Of a DNA stretch of 64,000 nucleotides, positions 18,221-25,694 are shown one piece after another. Source of the DNA: JACCZX01 sp963824935 (GTDB lineage Bacteria > Pseudomonadota > Gammaproteobacteria > Burkholderiales > Burkholderiaceae_F). The notes beneath the pieces were generated by a model. That model worked only from the letters and a program-made list of their open reading frames with translations, did not search any database and was not told where the DNA came from. The number at the start of each line of letters is the position of its first letter. Position 1 is the first letter of the stretch. The position numbers and the translations under genes were made by a program. The DNA lies in contig CAWGRF010000027.1 in assembly GCA_963824935.1 (NCBI GenBank), positions 11,397 through 75,396 on the forward strand, given 5' to 3'.

Positions 18221-19537
18221 ATGGGCTCGAGACGACTGGCATTGCTTGCTGCGGCGGCGCTGGTACTCATGGCATGTGCACCGCCGGCCGACAAGCCGGT
18301 GACCATTGGAGTCGGTCCGAATCCGCAGCTGCCCGAACCCGATAAGCCGCTGATCACTACTGTCCATATCGCGCCCGCCGTCGGTTGGCCCTCGGATGTA
18401 ACGCCGGCGACGGCGCCCGGAACGCGTGTCGTCGCATTCGCGAGCGGACTCGATCATCCGCGCTGGGTCTATGTGTTGCCCAATGGCGATGTGCTGGTAG
18501 CCGAGTCCAACGCGCCGAAGCGGCCCGATCGCACCGGGTTGTACTTCTGGATCATGGGTAAGGTGCAGGGACGCGCAGGGGCCGGCGTGCCAAGCGCCAA
18601 TCGGATTACGTTGCTGCGGGATGCTGACGGCGACGGTGTGGCCGAAGTCAAGTCGGTTTTCCTCGAGGGGCTTAACTCGCCTTTCGGCATGGTGTTGGTC
18701 GGCGAGCAGCTCTATGTCGCGAACACCGATGCAGTGATGCGCTTTCCGTATAAGACCGGCGAGACGCGGATCACCGCGCCCGGCACCAAGGTAGTCGATC
18801 TGCCCGCTGGACCGTTCAACCATCACTGGACCAAGAACATCATCGCTAGTCGTGACGGCTCGAAGCTGTACGCGACGGTAGGCTCGAACAGCAATGTCGG
18901 TGAGAACGGTCTCGCGCTCGAGGAAGGCCGCGCTGCTATCTGGGAAGTGGACCCTGCAGCCGGCACCAAACGACTGTATGCGAGCGGATTGCGCAACCCG
19001 AATGGAATGGCGTGGGAACCGGCCACGGGCATGCTGTGGACCGTCGTCAACGAGCGCGATGACCTGGGCCATAACCTGGTGCCGGACTATCTGACGTCGG
19101 TGCGTGACGGCGGCTTTTACGGCTGGCCGTGGAGTTACTTCGGGCAACACGTCGATCAGCGTGTCGAACCGAAGCGGCCTGACATGGTCGCCAAGGCGCT
19201 CGTGCCGGATTACGCCCTAGGCTCGCATGTCGCTGCACTTGGCCTTGCATGGAGCGAAGGTAATAAGTTGCCCGCGCAGTTTGCCAACGGCATGTTCATC
19301 GGCCAGCACGGATCGTGGAATCGTGAACCGCGCAGCGGATACAACGTCGTCTTCGTTCCGTTTTCCAATGGGCGACCGTCGGGTCAACCAATCGATGTGC
19401 TGGCCGGTTTTGTGAACGCCGAAGGCAAGGCGTATGGACGGCCCGTAGGAGTCGCAATCGATCGGCGCGGCGCATTGCTGGTCGCCGACGACGTCGGCAA
19501 CATCATCTGGCGCGTAACATCGGCCGGTGCGAAGTAG
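18221..19537 (+). CDS. Sorbosone dehydrogenase-family (PQQ-type beta-propeller) lipoprotein
   Basis: 438 residues from ATG 18221. The leader MGSRRLALLAAAALVLMAC ends in a lipobox (LMAC), so it is probably a lipoprotein in the periplasm. The body is the L-sorbosone dehydrogenase/glucose dehydrogenase-like propeller: GLDHPRWVYVLPNGDVLVAE, GLNSPFGMVLVGEQLYVANT, SGLRNPNGMAWEP, VNERDDLGHNLVPDYL, HGSWNREPRSGYNVVF, GRPVGVAIDRRGALLVADD. Members oxidise sugars or aldehydes with PQQ or have unknown substrates. A longer upstream frame to 18110 is the overlapping cytochrome remnant region and not part of this gene. Confidence 0.85.
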   Translation: MGSRRLALLAAAALVLMACAPPADKPVTIGVGPNPQLPEPDKPLITTVHIAPAVGWPSDVTPATAPGTRVVAFASGLDHPRWVYVLPNGDVLVAESNAPKRPDRTGLYFWIMGKVQGRAGAGVPSANRITLLRDADGDGVAEVKSVFLEGLNSPFGMVLVGEQLYVANTDAVMRFPYKTGETRITAPGTKVVDLPAGPFNHHWTKNIIASRDGSKLYATVGSNSNVGENGLALEEGRAAIWEVDPAAGTKRLYASGLRNPNGMAWEPATGMLWTVVNERDDLGHNLVPDYLTSVRDGGFYGWPWSYFGQHVDQRVEPKRPDMVAKALVPDYALGSHVAALGLAWSEGNKLPAQFANGMFIGQHGSWNREPRSGYNVVFVPFSNGRPSGQPIDVLAGFVNAEGKAYGRPVGVAIDRRGALLVADDVGNIIWRVTSAGAK

Positions 19538-19876
19538 AACAGTGGTATGGCTTGCTCCACTTTGGCTCGTGCTGACGTGTGTTCTCTTCGCTCAGACGAC
19601 ACACGCGCAAGTCAGTCAGCCGCGTGAGACGCTATTGAATACTCGCTCAATGGCCACACATTTCCGTTACCTCCGCGGGCTACCAGCACGCATCGAACGT
19701 GCAGGCGTGCAGAGCTCGCGTTTCGCGGGAAAACCCTGCAGCCGGTGAACGGTCAGCAACTTTCTATCGTGAACCTACACAATGGCATGCAACTCCAAGC
19801 GCAGTAGCTGGGCTGTAAGGACCGATGTGCCGGCGCGACCAATGTGCGCTAACAAATGCCTGTCAGAGGAAGACGA
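19538..19876 (+). other. Non-coding or degenerate stretch with a signal-peptide-like ORF
   Basis: 339 bases without a recognisable gene. A frame from GTG 19527 or GTG 19542 to about 19748 starts with a convincing signal peptide (VVWLAPLWLVLTCVLFAQTTHAQ) and then RETLLNTRSMATHF, which loosely resembles the entry to a cytochrome c haem site (..ELLYNTHCIACH) with both cysteines lost; the rest (to AGKPCSR) matches nothing known to me. It may be a decayed secreted cytochrome or chance. The final 130 bases before msrB hold nothing I can name. Confidence 0.3.
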
Positions 19877-20389
19877 ATGATGACCCGACGTACCCTACTC
19901 ACGACCTTGGCGGCGCTCGGACTCGGCGCCGGCGCCGCCCGTACGATGGCCGATTCGAAGACGGCCAAGAGCAATGCAAACAAGCCTGGTGGCATCGCAA
20001 AATTGAGCCTGTCGGACGCCGAATGGAAAGCGCGGTTGACGCCCGAGCAGTATCGCGTGCTGCGCAGAGAAGGTACCGAGCCAGCGGGAACCAGCCCACT
20101 GAACCGTGAGAAGCGCACCGGAACCTATCACTGCGCCGGTTGCGATTCGCCGCTGTTCTCTAGCGCGACCAAGTACGAAAGCGGCACCGGTTGGCCGAGC
20201 TTTTACGACTCGCTGCCCGATGCTCTCGGTTTTAAGACCGACTACAAGCTGATCCTGCCGCGCACCGAGTATCACTGCGCGCGCTGCGAAGGACATCACG
20301 GTCACGTGTTTGATGACGGACCGCAGCCGACCGGCAAGCGTTATTGCAACAACGGTGTCGTGCTGAAATTCGTACCGGCGGCCGCATGA
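19877..20389 (+). CDS. msrB: Peptide-methionine (R)-S-oxide reductase, exported
   Basis: About 170 residues starting MMTRRTLLTTLAALGLGAGAA, a leader with twin arginine-like TRR followed by a hydrophobic stretch, so probably exported (Tat or Sec). The MsrB domain follows: LTPEQYRVLRREGTEPAGTSPLN, zinc ligands CAGC and CARC, SGTGWPSFYDSL, HHGHVFDDGPQPTGKRYCNNG with the catalytic Cys. It reduces R-methionine sulfoxide, here in the periplasm. The stop overlaps the start of msrA (ATGA, 20386-20389), so the two stereospecific repair enzymes are coupled. Confidence 0.92.
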   Translation: MMTRRTLLTTLAALGLGAGAARTMADSKTAKSNANKPGGIAKLSLSDAEWKARLTPEQYRVLRREGTEPAGTSPLNREKRTGTYHCAGCDSPLFSSATKYESGTGWPSFYDSLPDALGFKTDYKLILPRTEYHCARCEGHHGHVFDDGPQPTGKRYCNNGVVLKFVPAAA

Positions 20390-21021
20390 GCATGCGAACC
20401 GTAACAGCTGCTTTACTGGTCGCCGGTCTGAGCGCCGGCGGCGCCCTCGCGCAACAGGAGAAAGCGGCGACGCCAGCGCGCCCCGCTGTGACTGCCACCG
20501 CCACTTTTGCGGGCGGGTGCTTCTGGTGCACCGAAGCCGACTTTGACAAGGTCGAGGGCGTGATCTCGACGACCTCCGGTTACATCGGCGGCAGAACCGC
20601 AAACCCGACGTACGAAAGCGTAACGGCAGGCGGCACCGGGCATGCCGAAGCGGTACAAGTCGTCTATGACCCGAGCAAGGTGAGCTACGCCAAACTGCTC
20701 GAGTATTTCTGGCGCACGATTGACCCGACGGTCAAGGATCGGCAGTTCTGCGATGTTGGCTCGTCCTACCGCTCTGCGATTTTCGTGCATGACGATCAGC
20801 AGCGCGCGCTGGCCGAAGCGTCGAAGAAAGCGCTTTCGACCAGCAAACCGTTTCGCGAGCCCATCGTGACCGAGATCGTCAAGGCGACGACCTTTTATCC
20901 GGCCGAGGAGTATCACCAGGATTACTACCTCAAGAACCCGGTGCGCTACAAGTTCTACCGCTTCAACTGCGGGCGCGACGCGCGCCTGAAGCAACTGTGG
21001 GGCGGACAGGCGCTGCAGTAG
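20386..21021 (+). CDS. msrA: Peptide-methionine (S)-S-oxide reductase, exported
   Basis: 211 residues from ATG 20386, overlapping the msrB stop by four bases. A signal peptide (MSMRTVTAALLVAGLSAGGALAQ) precedes the MsrA domain: ATFAGGCFWCTEADFDKVEGV with the catalytic Cys of GCFWC, SGYIGG, and GTGHAEAVQVVYDP. C-terminal YHQDYYLKNP is typical. It reduces S-methionine sulfoxide. Both Msr enzymes of this operon carry export signals, pointing to repair of oxidised periplasmic proteins. Confidence 0.93.
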   Translation: MSMRTVTAALLVAGLSAGGALAQQEKAATPARPAVTATATFAGGCFWCTEADFDKVEGVISTTSGYIGGRTANPTYESVTAGGTGHAEAVQVVYDPSKVSYAKLLEYFWRTIDPTVKDRQFCDVGSSYRSAIFVHDDQQRALAEASKKALSTSKPFREPIVTEIVKATTFYPAEEYHQDYYLKNPVRYKFYRFNCGRDARLKQLWGGQALQ

Positions 21022-21065
21022 TAGCGGGCCGCATCACCGCCGAATCAAGCAACCGCCAAGCGCTC

Positions 21066-21668
21066 TCAGCGCTTGCGTGCACTTGATTTGTGCTTGGTCG
21101 AGCGCTTTGACTTGTGTGCGCCGCTGGCGGATGTCTTACCGCCGCGTGATTCGTTTTCGCCCGCCGATGCCATCGCCATCGCGACCGACGGCGAGTCCAT
21201 CATCTTTTGCGCGGTGGTTTGCCATTGACGCATCGCAGAGTCATACAGCGCCATCGGATTCGACAGCACATCGCCGCCGAGCGGCAGACCCGGCACACTG
21301 ACCGATCCCGCCGCGGCAGTTCCAAGCGCGCTGCGCATCCGTTCCATCATCGAATAACTGGCGCGAGCGATCTCGTTGTTCATATCGGTGATCGCCTGCA
21401 GCAGCTCGCGCTGATAGCGGGTGCCCTCGTCGACGGCAGGACGGCTGGCGTCGGATACGGCGCGCTTTAGATCGCTGACATCGCGCACTGTCGCCATCGA
21501 CTGCGCCAATGAAAGCTGCTCGCCGGTGCCGGCTCGCATTGCCTGCAAGGTGATCCGCTGCACGCGCTGCATGCCGTTTAGTGCAGCCTGCACGATCTCG
21601 GCAGTCGCTCGCGTCTGCGCTTCGTAGTAGTTTGCGACTGAATTGACAATCGGGTTTGTGGGTGCCAT
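21066..21668 (-). CDS. Phasin-family protein (PHA granule associated)
   Basis: 200 residues. The helical, amphipathic body (NSVANYYEAQTRATAEIVQAA, TRYQRELLQAITDMNNEIARA, ALYDSAMRQWQTTAQKMMD) is that of phasins, which coat polyhydroxyalkanoate granules. The C-terminus is a strongly basic Ser/Lys/Arg tail (KSKRSTKHKSSARKR), which could bind DNA or the granule surface, as in phasins that link granules to nucleoid. Convergent with msrA; an 8-bp hairpin (21057-21075) overlaps the stop and may act as terminator. Confidence 0.8.
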   Translation of the reverse strand: MAPTNPIVNSVANYYEAQTRATAEIVQAALNGMQRVQRITLQAMRAGTGEQLSLAQSMATVRDVSDLKRAVSDASRPAVDEGTRYQRELLQAITDMNNEIARASYSMMERMRSALGTAAAGSVSVPGLPLGGDVLSNPMALYDSAMRQWQTTAQKMMDSPSVAMAMASAGENESRGGKTSASGAHKSKRSTKHKSSARKR

Positions 21669-21730
21669 TTTTGTGCTCCTGACAATGGGAGTGAAAATCA
21701 GGGTCAGACCCCGATTCTGCTCCGATTCTC

Positions 21731-22627
21731 TTACGCGGCCCTGCGGGATGCCCGGGTCGGCGCCTTCTTCGCGGCTTTTCTTGCAGTCTTTTTCGTGGCT
21801 GCCTTACGTGGCGGCGCTGAGCGCTTTTCTTCTGCCGCGCCGTTGCCGCCAGCCCTGCGCTTCAAACTCGCGCGCAGCGCGTCCATGATGTCGATGACCT
21901 TGGCGCCTTTCGGTGCCGGCGTCGCCTCGGGCATCGTGATTTCCTCGCCTTCGACCTTCTTCTGAATCTGCGCCTCGATGCGCTCCTTTACATCGTCTTC
22001 GTACTTGGTGGGGTCGAAGGCTTTCGACGTGATGCTGTCGATCAACTGATTGGCAAGAGCGAGCTCCTTCGCGCCGACCGTGGCATCCGGAATCTCGACT
22101 TCGTCGATCGGCCGCACTTCGTCTGCATACAGCAGTTCCTGCAGAATCAACCCCTGCTCGACCGCGCGGATGTTGACCAGATACTGCTTGCCGCGCGCTG
22201 CCCAGCGTCCGATTGCAGCGCGTCCGGAACTACGCATCGCTTCCGCGAGCAGCCGGTATGGCTTCGCGCCGCCCTTGTCGGGGCCGAGGTAATACGCTTT
22301 CTCGTAGAACACCGGATCGATCGACTCCAAGGGCACAAACTCGGTGATCTCAACGGCGCCGGAAGACGCTTCTTCGAGCGCCTTTAGCTCTTCCTTCGTA
22401 AAGGTGACGAAGCGATCCTTCTCGAACTCGTAACCCTTGATCAACTCGTTGCGCGGAACAACTTCGCCCGAGTCCGCCGACACGTATTGCTGGCGAACGC
22501 GCCCGCCCTTCGGGTCGAGCATCGTGAATGAAATCCCAGCACGCGGATTTGTAGCCGCGTACATCTTGACGGGAATCGTGACAAGCCCGAAGGTAATCGA
22601 CACCGACTGCAGTGAACGAGCGGCCAT
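21731..22627 (-). CDS. ku: Ku-family DNA end-binding protein
   Basis: 298 residues from ATG 22627; a longer frame to 22684 exists but MAARSLQSVSITFGLVTIPVK is the usual Ku start. Motifs: FTMLDPKGGRVRQQYV, ELIKGYEFEKDRFVTFT, FYEKAYYLGPDKGGAKPYRLL, GKQYLVNIRAVEQGLILQ. The C-terminal extension from about residue 255 is very rich in Lys, Arg and Ala, as in many bacterial Ku proteins. Ku binds double-strand ends and recruits a ligase for end joining. No LigD gene is adjacent; the only ligase in the window is the LigB-type enzyme at 6310. Confidence 0.93.
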   Translation of the reverse strand: MAARSLQSVSITFGLVTIPVKMYAATNPRAGISFTMLDPKGGRVRQQYVSADSGEVVPRNELIKGYEFEKDRFVTFTKEELKALEEASSGAVEITEFVPLESIDPVFYEKAYYLGPDKGGAKPYRLLAEAMRSSGRAAIGRWAARGKQYLVNIRAVEQGLILQELLYADEVRPIDEVEIPDATVGAKELALANQLIDSITSKAFDPTKYEDDVKERIEAQIQKKVEGEEITMPEATPAPKGAKVIDIMDALRASLKRRAGGNGAAEEKRSAPPRKAATKKTARKAAKKAPTRASRRAA

Positions 22628-22779
22628 GGCTTGGATGCTACGCGCGTAGGCGCGTTGAGTTGCAATCCTCATGGCAAGAGCCACGCCTACGGCGTCTGAT
22701 GCGGCGCCCTGCCTTCATAGTGCGGAGCTCGGACAGCATGCGAAACATCAATTAATTCATCTACTTAAACAATATACTT

Positions 22780-22801
22780 AAAGTGATCTAGAAATCACTT
22801 T
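22780..22801. other. AT-rich hairpin between methyltransferase and ku
   Basis: Perfect 8-bp inverted repeat AAAGTGAT / ATCACTTT with a six-base loop, within an unusually AT-rich patch (about 22745-22801). It overlaps the stop of the methyltransferase gene. It could be a weak terminator of the ccm operon or a protein-binding site upstream of ku. Confidence 0.4.
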
Positions 22802-23393
22802 AGCGTGCCTTCGCATAGAAATCGAACACGTGTCGATGCGCTACATCAACCCTGAAGCGCGCTGTCTGCAGTGGCGCAAACGTCAGCGGCTCGAAGCGCC
22901 GTAGCGCAGGCAGTGCGTCAGGCAAGACTCGATTACGCGGCGAGATGTCGTTCCATCCGAGCACGAGTTCGCCGCCCGCACGGAGGCATGTATGGCACGC
23001 GACAAATGCCGCGTCGGCGGCGTCCGGTGCATTGAGGCCCCACCCCAGCACTCCGTTGCATACGATCAGGTCGAAGTACTCGCGCTGCGCATGCCTTCCC
23101 AGATTCTCGAGACGATCGATGATGTGGCGTGCACTGCCATAGCGCCGCCTCGACGCGATCGGATCGATCGTCCAGTATTCGCGACCCGCAAAGAGTTGTT
23201 CGTACGGCTGCGTGTACGCAGCGCAGCCGACAAACAGCACGCGCTGGACATCGATACGCTGCACGTACGCGGGCAGTATGACCTGCTCGAGAATGCGGCG
23301 GTCTTCGGTAGGCAAATGCGCGGATAACCCGAGCGCTCTCCGGCTTGCCGACCAAATGGATCGCAGGACTCCTTGCGCGGCCGGAGAAAGCAC
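22800..23393 (-). CDS. SAM-dependent methyltransferase-like protein
   Basis: 197 residues. A Rossmann-like pattern is visible: VQRVLFVGCAAYTQPY as motif I, EYWTIDPIA as the acidic end of strand 2, YFDLIVCNGVLGWGLN as motif IV, and LRAGGELVLGWND as the post-motif. This fits a class I methyltransferase, with GCA replacing the typical GxGxG. Substrate unknown. It starts only twelve bases after the ccmI stop and is probably the last gene of the ccm transcript, though no functional link to haem export is known. Confidence 0.65.
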   Translation of the reverse strand: MLSPAAQGVLRSIWSASRRALGLSAHLPTEDRRILEQVILPAYVQRIDVQRVLFVGCAAYTQPYEQLFAGREYWTIDPIASRRRYGSARHIIDRLENLGRHAQREYFDLIVCNGVLGWGLNAPDAADAAFVACHTCLRAGGELVLGWNDISPRNRVLPDALPALRRFEPLTFAPLQTARFRVDVAHRHVFDFYAKAR

Positions 23394-23404
23394 TGTTCGT
23401 TGCG

Positions 23405-24640
23405 CTACGGGATGGCCCGGTCGATCGTAAGCGCGACGCCGCTGGCGCCCACCTTCACCCTGTCGGCAGCGCTCTGAAGATCGCCACTGGAAGGCATCGC
23501 ATTGCCGGAGCGCGAAACGCGTGCCGTAACGATGACTTCGTCGAAGCGCGAGATCTTTGCCGTCGGCGCCATCGATCGCGAATCATCCAGCGTGAATTTC
23601 AATGGCAGCTCGCTGACTCTTGCGCGCACGACCGCCACCGGCATGCGCGAGCCGTCGGCGGGGCGCGCAAAAACAAACACCGAGTCTTCGGGCCGAACTT
23701 TTGATTGCAGTGAAGGGCTCAGCGTGACGGTGCCAGTAACACTGCGGGCTTCGCTCGCGCCGCCCGTGGCGTCGGCCTTCTTCGGTTGAGCTGCCACCTG
23801 TATTCCACCGAGCTGCTGCGCTTGTTCGATGCTTCCCTGAATCTGCTTCGCGATCGGTGAATCGGGCGGCGCGGTGTTCTGCAAACGCTGCCAGTAATCG
23901 ATCGCGGCTTTGTAGTCCTTGCGATCGAATGCCTCCGCACCGGCCATCGCCAGCGCCTTCCATTGCGTCGGATCGAGTTGCAGTGCGCGCTGTACAAGCT
24001 GCAGCGGTTGACCCGCGAAACTTCGCCCCTGGCTCATCGCCAAGGCATCGGCATAGTCGGCCAGCACATCGGCATCGTAGAGACGCAACGCACTCAGCCT
24101 CTCATACGCGGCGGCGGCTTCCGAAAAGTTGCCCATCGCATAGTGGGTCCGCGCAAGAATCGCCCAGCCCTCAGCGTTATCGGGTTCCCTTGCCAGGCGC
24201 TCCCGTACCTGCGCAATCATTGCTTCGATCTGTTCGCGGGTGGCCGGACTCTCTTCGGCGGCTGATGCGGCCGACGTCGATAGCGCCGCGGGCGTGCCGA
24301 TCTGCCAATAGAGCGCTGCCGCAGCGATCGGCACGATCAACGCAACGATGGCAGCCGACCAGCGATGACTGTCGCGCGTGGCGACGGTGGATTCGGCAGC
24401 GGCATGCACTTCATCGAGCAGGCGCCGCTCGAGCTCGTTTTTTGACTCCGCATGTTGTTCGGCCGAAATCGTTCCACGCGCCAGATCGGCGTCGAGATCG
24501 GCGAACTGATCCTTGAAGATCGATACGTTGGCCGCCGCGTGCTCTACCGAGCGTGCGGCGCCTGGTCGCAGCAGCGGCCATAGCACCCAGGCGAGCGCCA
24601 CCGTCACCATCGCTACGGCGATGAGCACGAATGCTGTCAC
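23405..24640 (-). CDS. ccmI: Cytochrome c maturation protein CcmI
   Basis: 411 residues from GTG 24640, overlapping the ccmH stop as GTGA. An N-terminal membrane segment (FVLIAVAMVTVALAWVLWPLL) and the FKDQFADLDADLARGTIS region are the CcmI hallmark; a second hydrophobic helix (AAIVALIVPIAAAALYW) follows. TPR-like repeats (DNAEGWAILARTHYAMGNFSEAAAAYERL) occupy about 180-300, then a periplasmic beta-rich domain. CcmI presents apocytochrome c to the haem lyase CcmF/H. A longer frame to 24793 is overlap with ccmH. Confidence 0.92.
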   Translation of the reverse strand: MTAFVLIAVAMVTVALAWVLWPLLRPGAARSVEHAAANVSIFKDQFADLDADLARGTISAEQHAESKNELERRLLDEVHAAAESTVATRDSHRWSAAIVALIVPIAAAALYWQIGTPAALSTSAASAAEESPATREQIEAMIAQVRERLAREPDNAEGWAILARTHYAMGNFSEAAAAYERLSALRLYDADVLADYADALAMSQGRSFAGQPLQLVQRALQLDPTQWKALAMAGAEAFDRKDYKAAIDYWQRLQNTAPPDSPIAKQIQGSIEQAQQLGGIQVAAQPKKADATGGASEARSVTGTVTLSPSLQSKVRPEDSVFVFARPADGSRMPVAVVRARVSELPLKFTLDDSRSMAPTAKISRFDEVIVTARVSRSGNAMPSSGDLQSAADRVKVGASGVALTIDRAIP

Positions 24641-25113
24641 TGGTTTGTTCTGACCGGCTCGCGCAGAAGGCGCTCGGCCTCGGCGTGCTCCGCGTCCGTT
24701 AGCGGCTGTTGCGTCGCACGCCGACGCCGATTGCGCAGCGCGCGCATGAACGCGGCCAGCGCCGCCAGCGCAAGCAGCGCCGGACCGAACCACAGCAATA
24801 GCGTGTGAGGCCTGACCGGTGGTCGATACAGCACAAAGTCGCCGTAGCGCGCAACCATGAAATCGACAATCTCCTGATCGCTGCGGCCGGCGCGAATCTG
24901 CGTGTTGATTTCGCTGCGCAGATCAGCCGCAAGCCCAGCACTCGATTCTGCGATCGACTGGTTTTGGCAAACCAGACAACGCAATTGCTCGGCCAACGCT
25001 GCGGCACGGCGGGCGCCGTCGGCGTCGAGCTGCATTGCGGGCTTGGCCGCGATCGCCACGCTCGACATCAGCGCGAGCAAAACAATTGCGATTGCGATGC
25101 GCAACATGGTCAC
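24637..25113 (-). CDS. ccmH: Cytochrome c maturation protein CcmH
   Basis: 158 residues with a signal peptide (IAIAIVLLALMSSVAIAA), the redox motif LRCLVCQNQSIAESSA and a C-terminal membrane helix (TLLLWFGPALLALAALAAFM). CcmH reduces the haem-binding cysteines of apocytochrome c in the periplasm. Start is GTG 25113 (overlapping the ccmG stop) or ATG 25107. Part of a run of genes that overlap by a few bases. Confidence 0.95.
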   Translation of the reverse strand: MTMLRIAIAIVLLALMSSVAIAAKPAMQLDADGARRAAALAEQLRCLVCQNQSIAESSAGLAADLRSEINTQIRAGRSDQEIVDFMVARYGDFVLYRPPVRPHTLLLWFGPALLALAALAAFMRALRNRRRRATQQPLTDAEHAEAERLLREPVRTNQ

Positions 25114-25694
25114 GATTGGCGCAGCTGCTGCACCAGCGGCAGCATCTTGTTGCGCCAGACATCTTCGGTGATCGGGCCGATCTGCTTGAAGCGAATCACG
25201 CCCTGCTTGTCGATCACGAATGTCTCCGGCACGCCATAGACGCCGTAGTCGATGCCGACCCGACCGTCGGCATCGACGATCGACAGCTTGTAGGGATCGC
25301 CGAACTGAGCCAGCCAGCCCAGAGCCGCGTCGCGCGTGTCCTTATAGTTCAAGCCGACGATCGGCACCACGTCCTTGCGCGCAAGATCAACCAGCAGCGG
25401 GTGTTCGACGCGGCATGCGACACACCACGATGCCCAGACGTTGAGCAACCACACTTCGCCCTGCATCTGACTGGGCGCGAACGTTTGCTCGGGCCGCGCA
25501 AGCTGTACCAATTGAAACGGTGGCGCGGGCTTGCCGATGAACGGCGATGGCACTTCGCGCGGATTCAGCCCGAGTCCGATGAACAGAAACCCCGCGAGCA
25601 CGATGAAGATGGCAAGTGGCAACGCAAAGCGCAACGCCGATTTGGGTTCCGTCGGCTGCGCCGATGTTGCGGCGTTGTCTACAGCCTCGCTCAT
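25110..25694 (-). CDS. ccmG: Thiol:disulfide interchange protein CcmG/DsbE
   Basis: 194 residues from ATG 25694, which overlaps the ccmF stop as ATGA. One N-terminal membrane anchor (FALPLAIFIVLAGFLFIGLGL) then a thioredoxin fold with the active site WASWCVACRVEHP and YGVYGVPETFVID (cis-proline). It keeps CcmH or apocytochrome thiols reduced in the periplasm. Confidence 0.95.
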   Translation of the reverse strand: MSEAVDNAATSAQPTEPKSALRFALPLAIFIVLAGFLFIGLGLNPREVPSPFIGKPAPPFQLVQLARPEQTFAPSQMQGEVWLLNVWASWCVACRVEHPLLVDLARKDVVPIVGLNYKDTRDAALGWLAQFGDPYKLSIVDADGRVGIDYGVYGVPETFVIDKQGVIRFKQIGPITEDVWRNKMLPLVQQLRQS

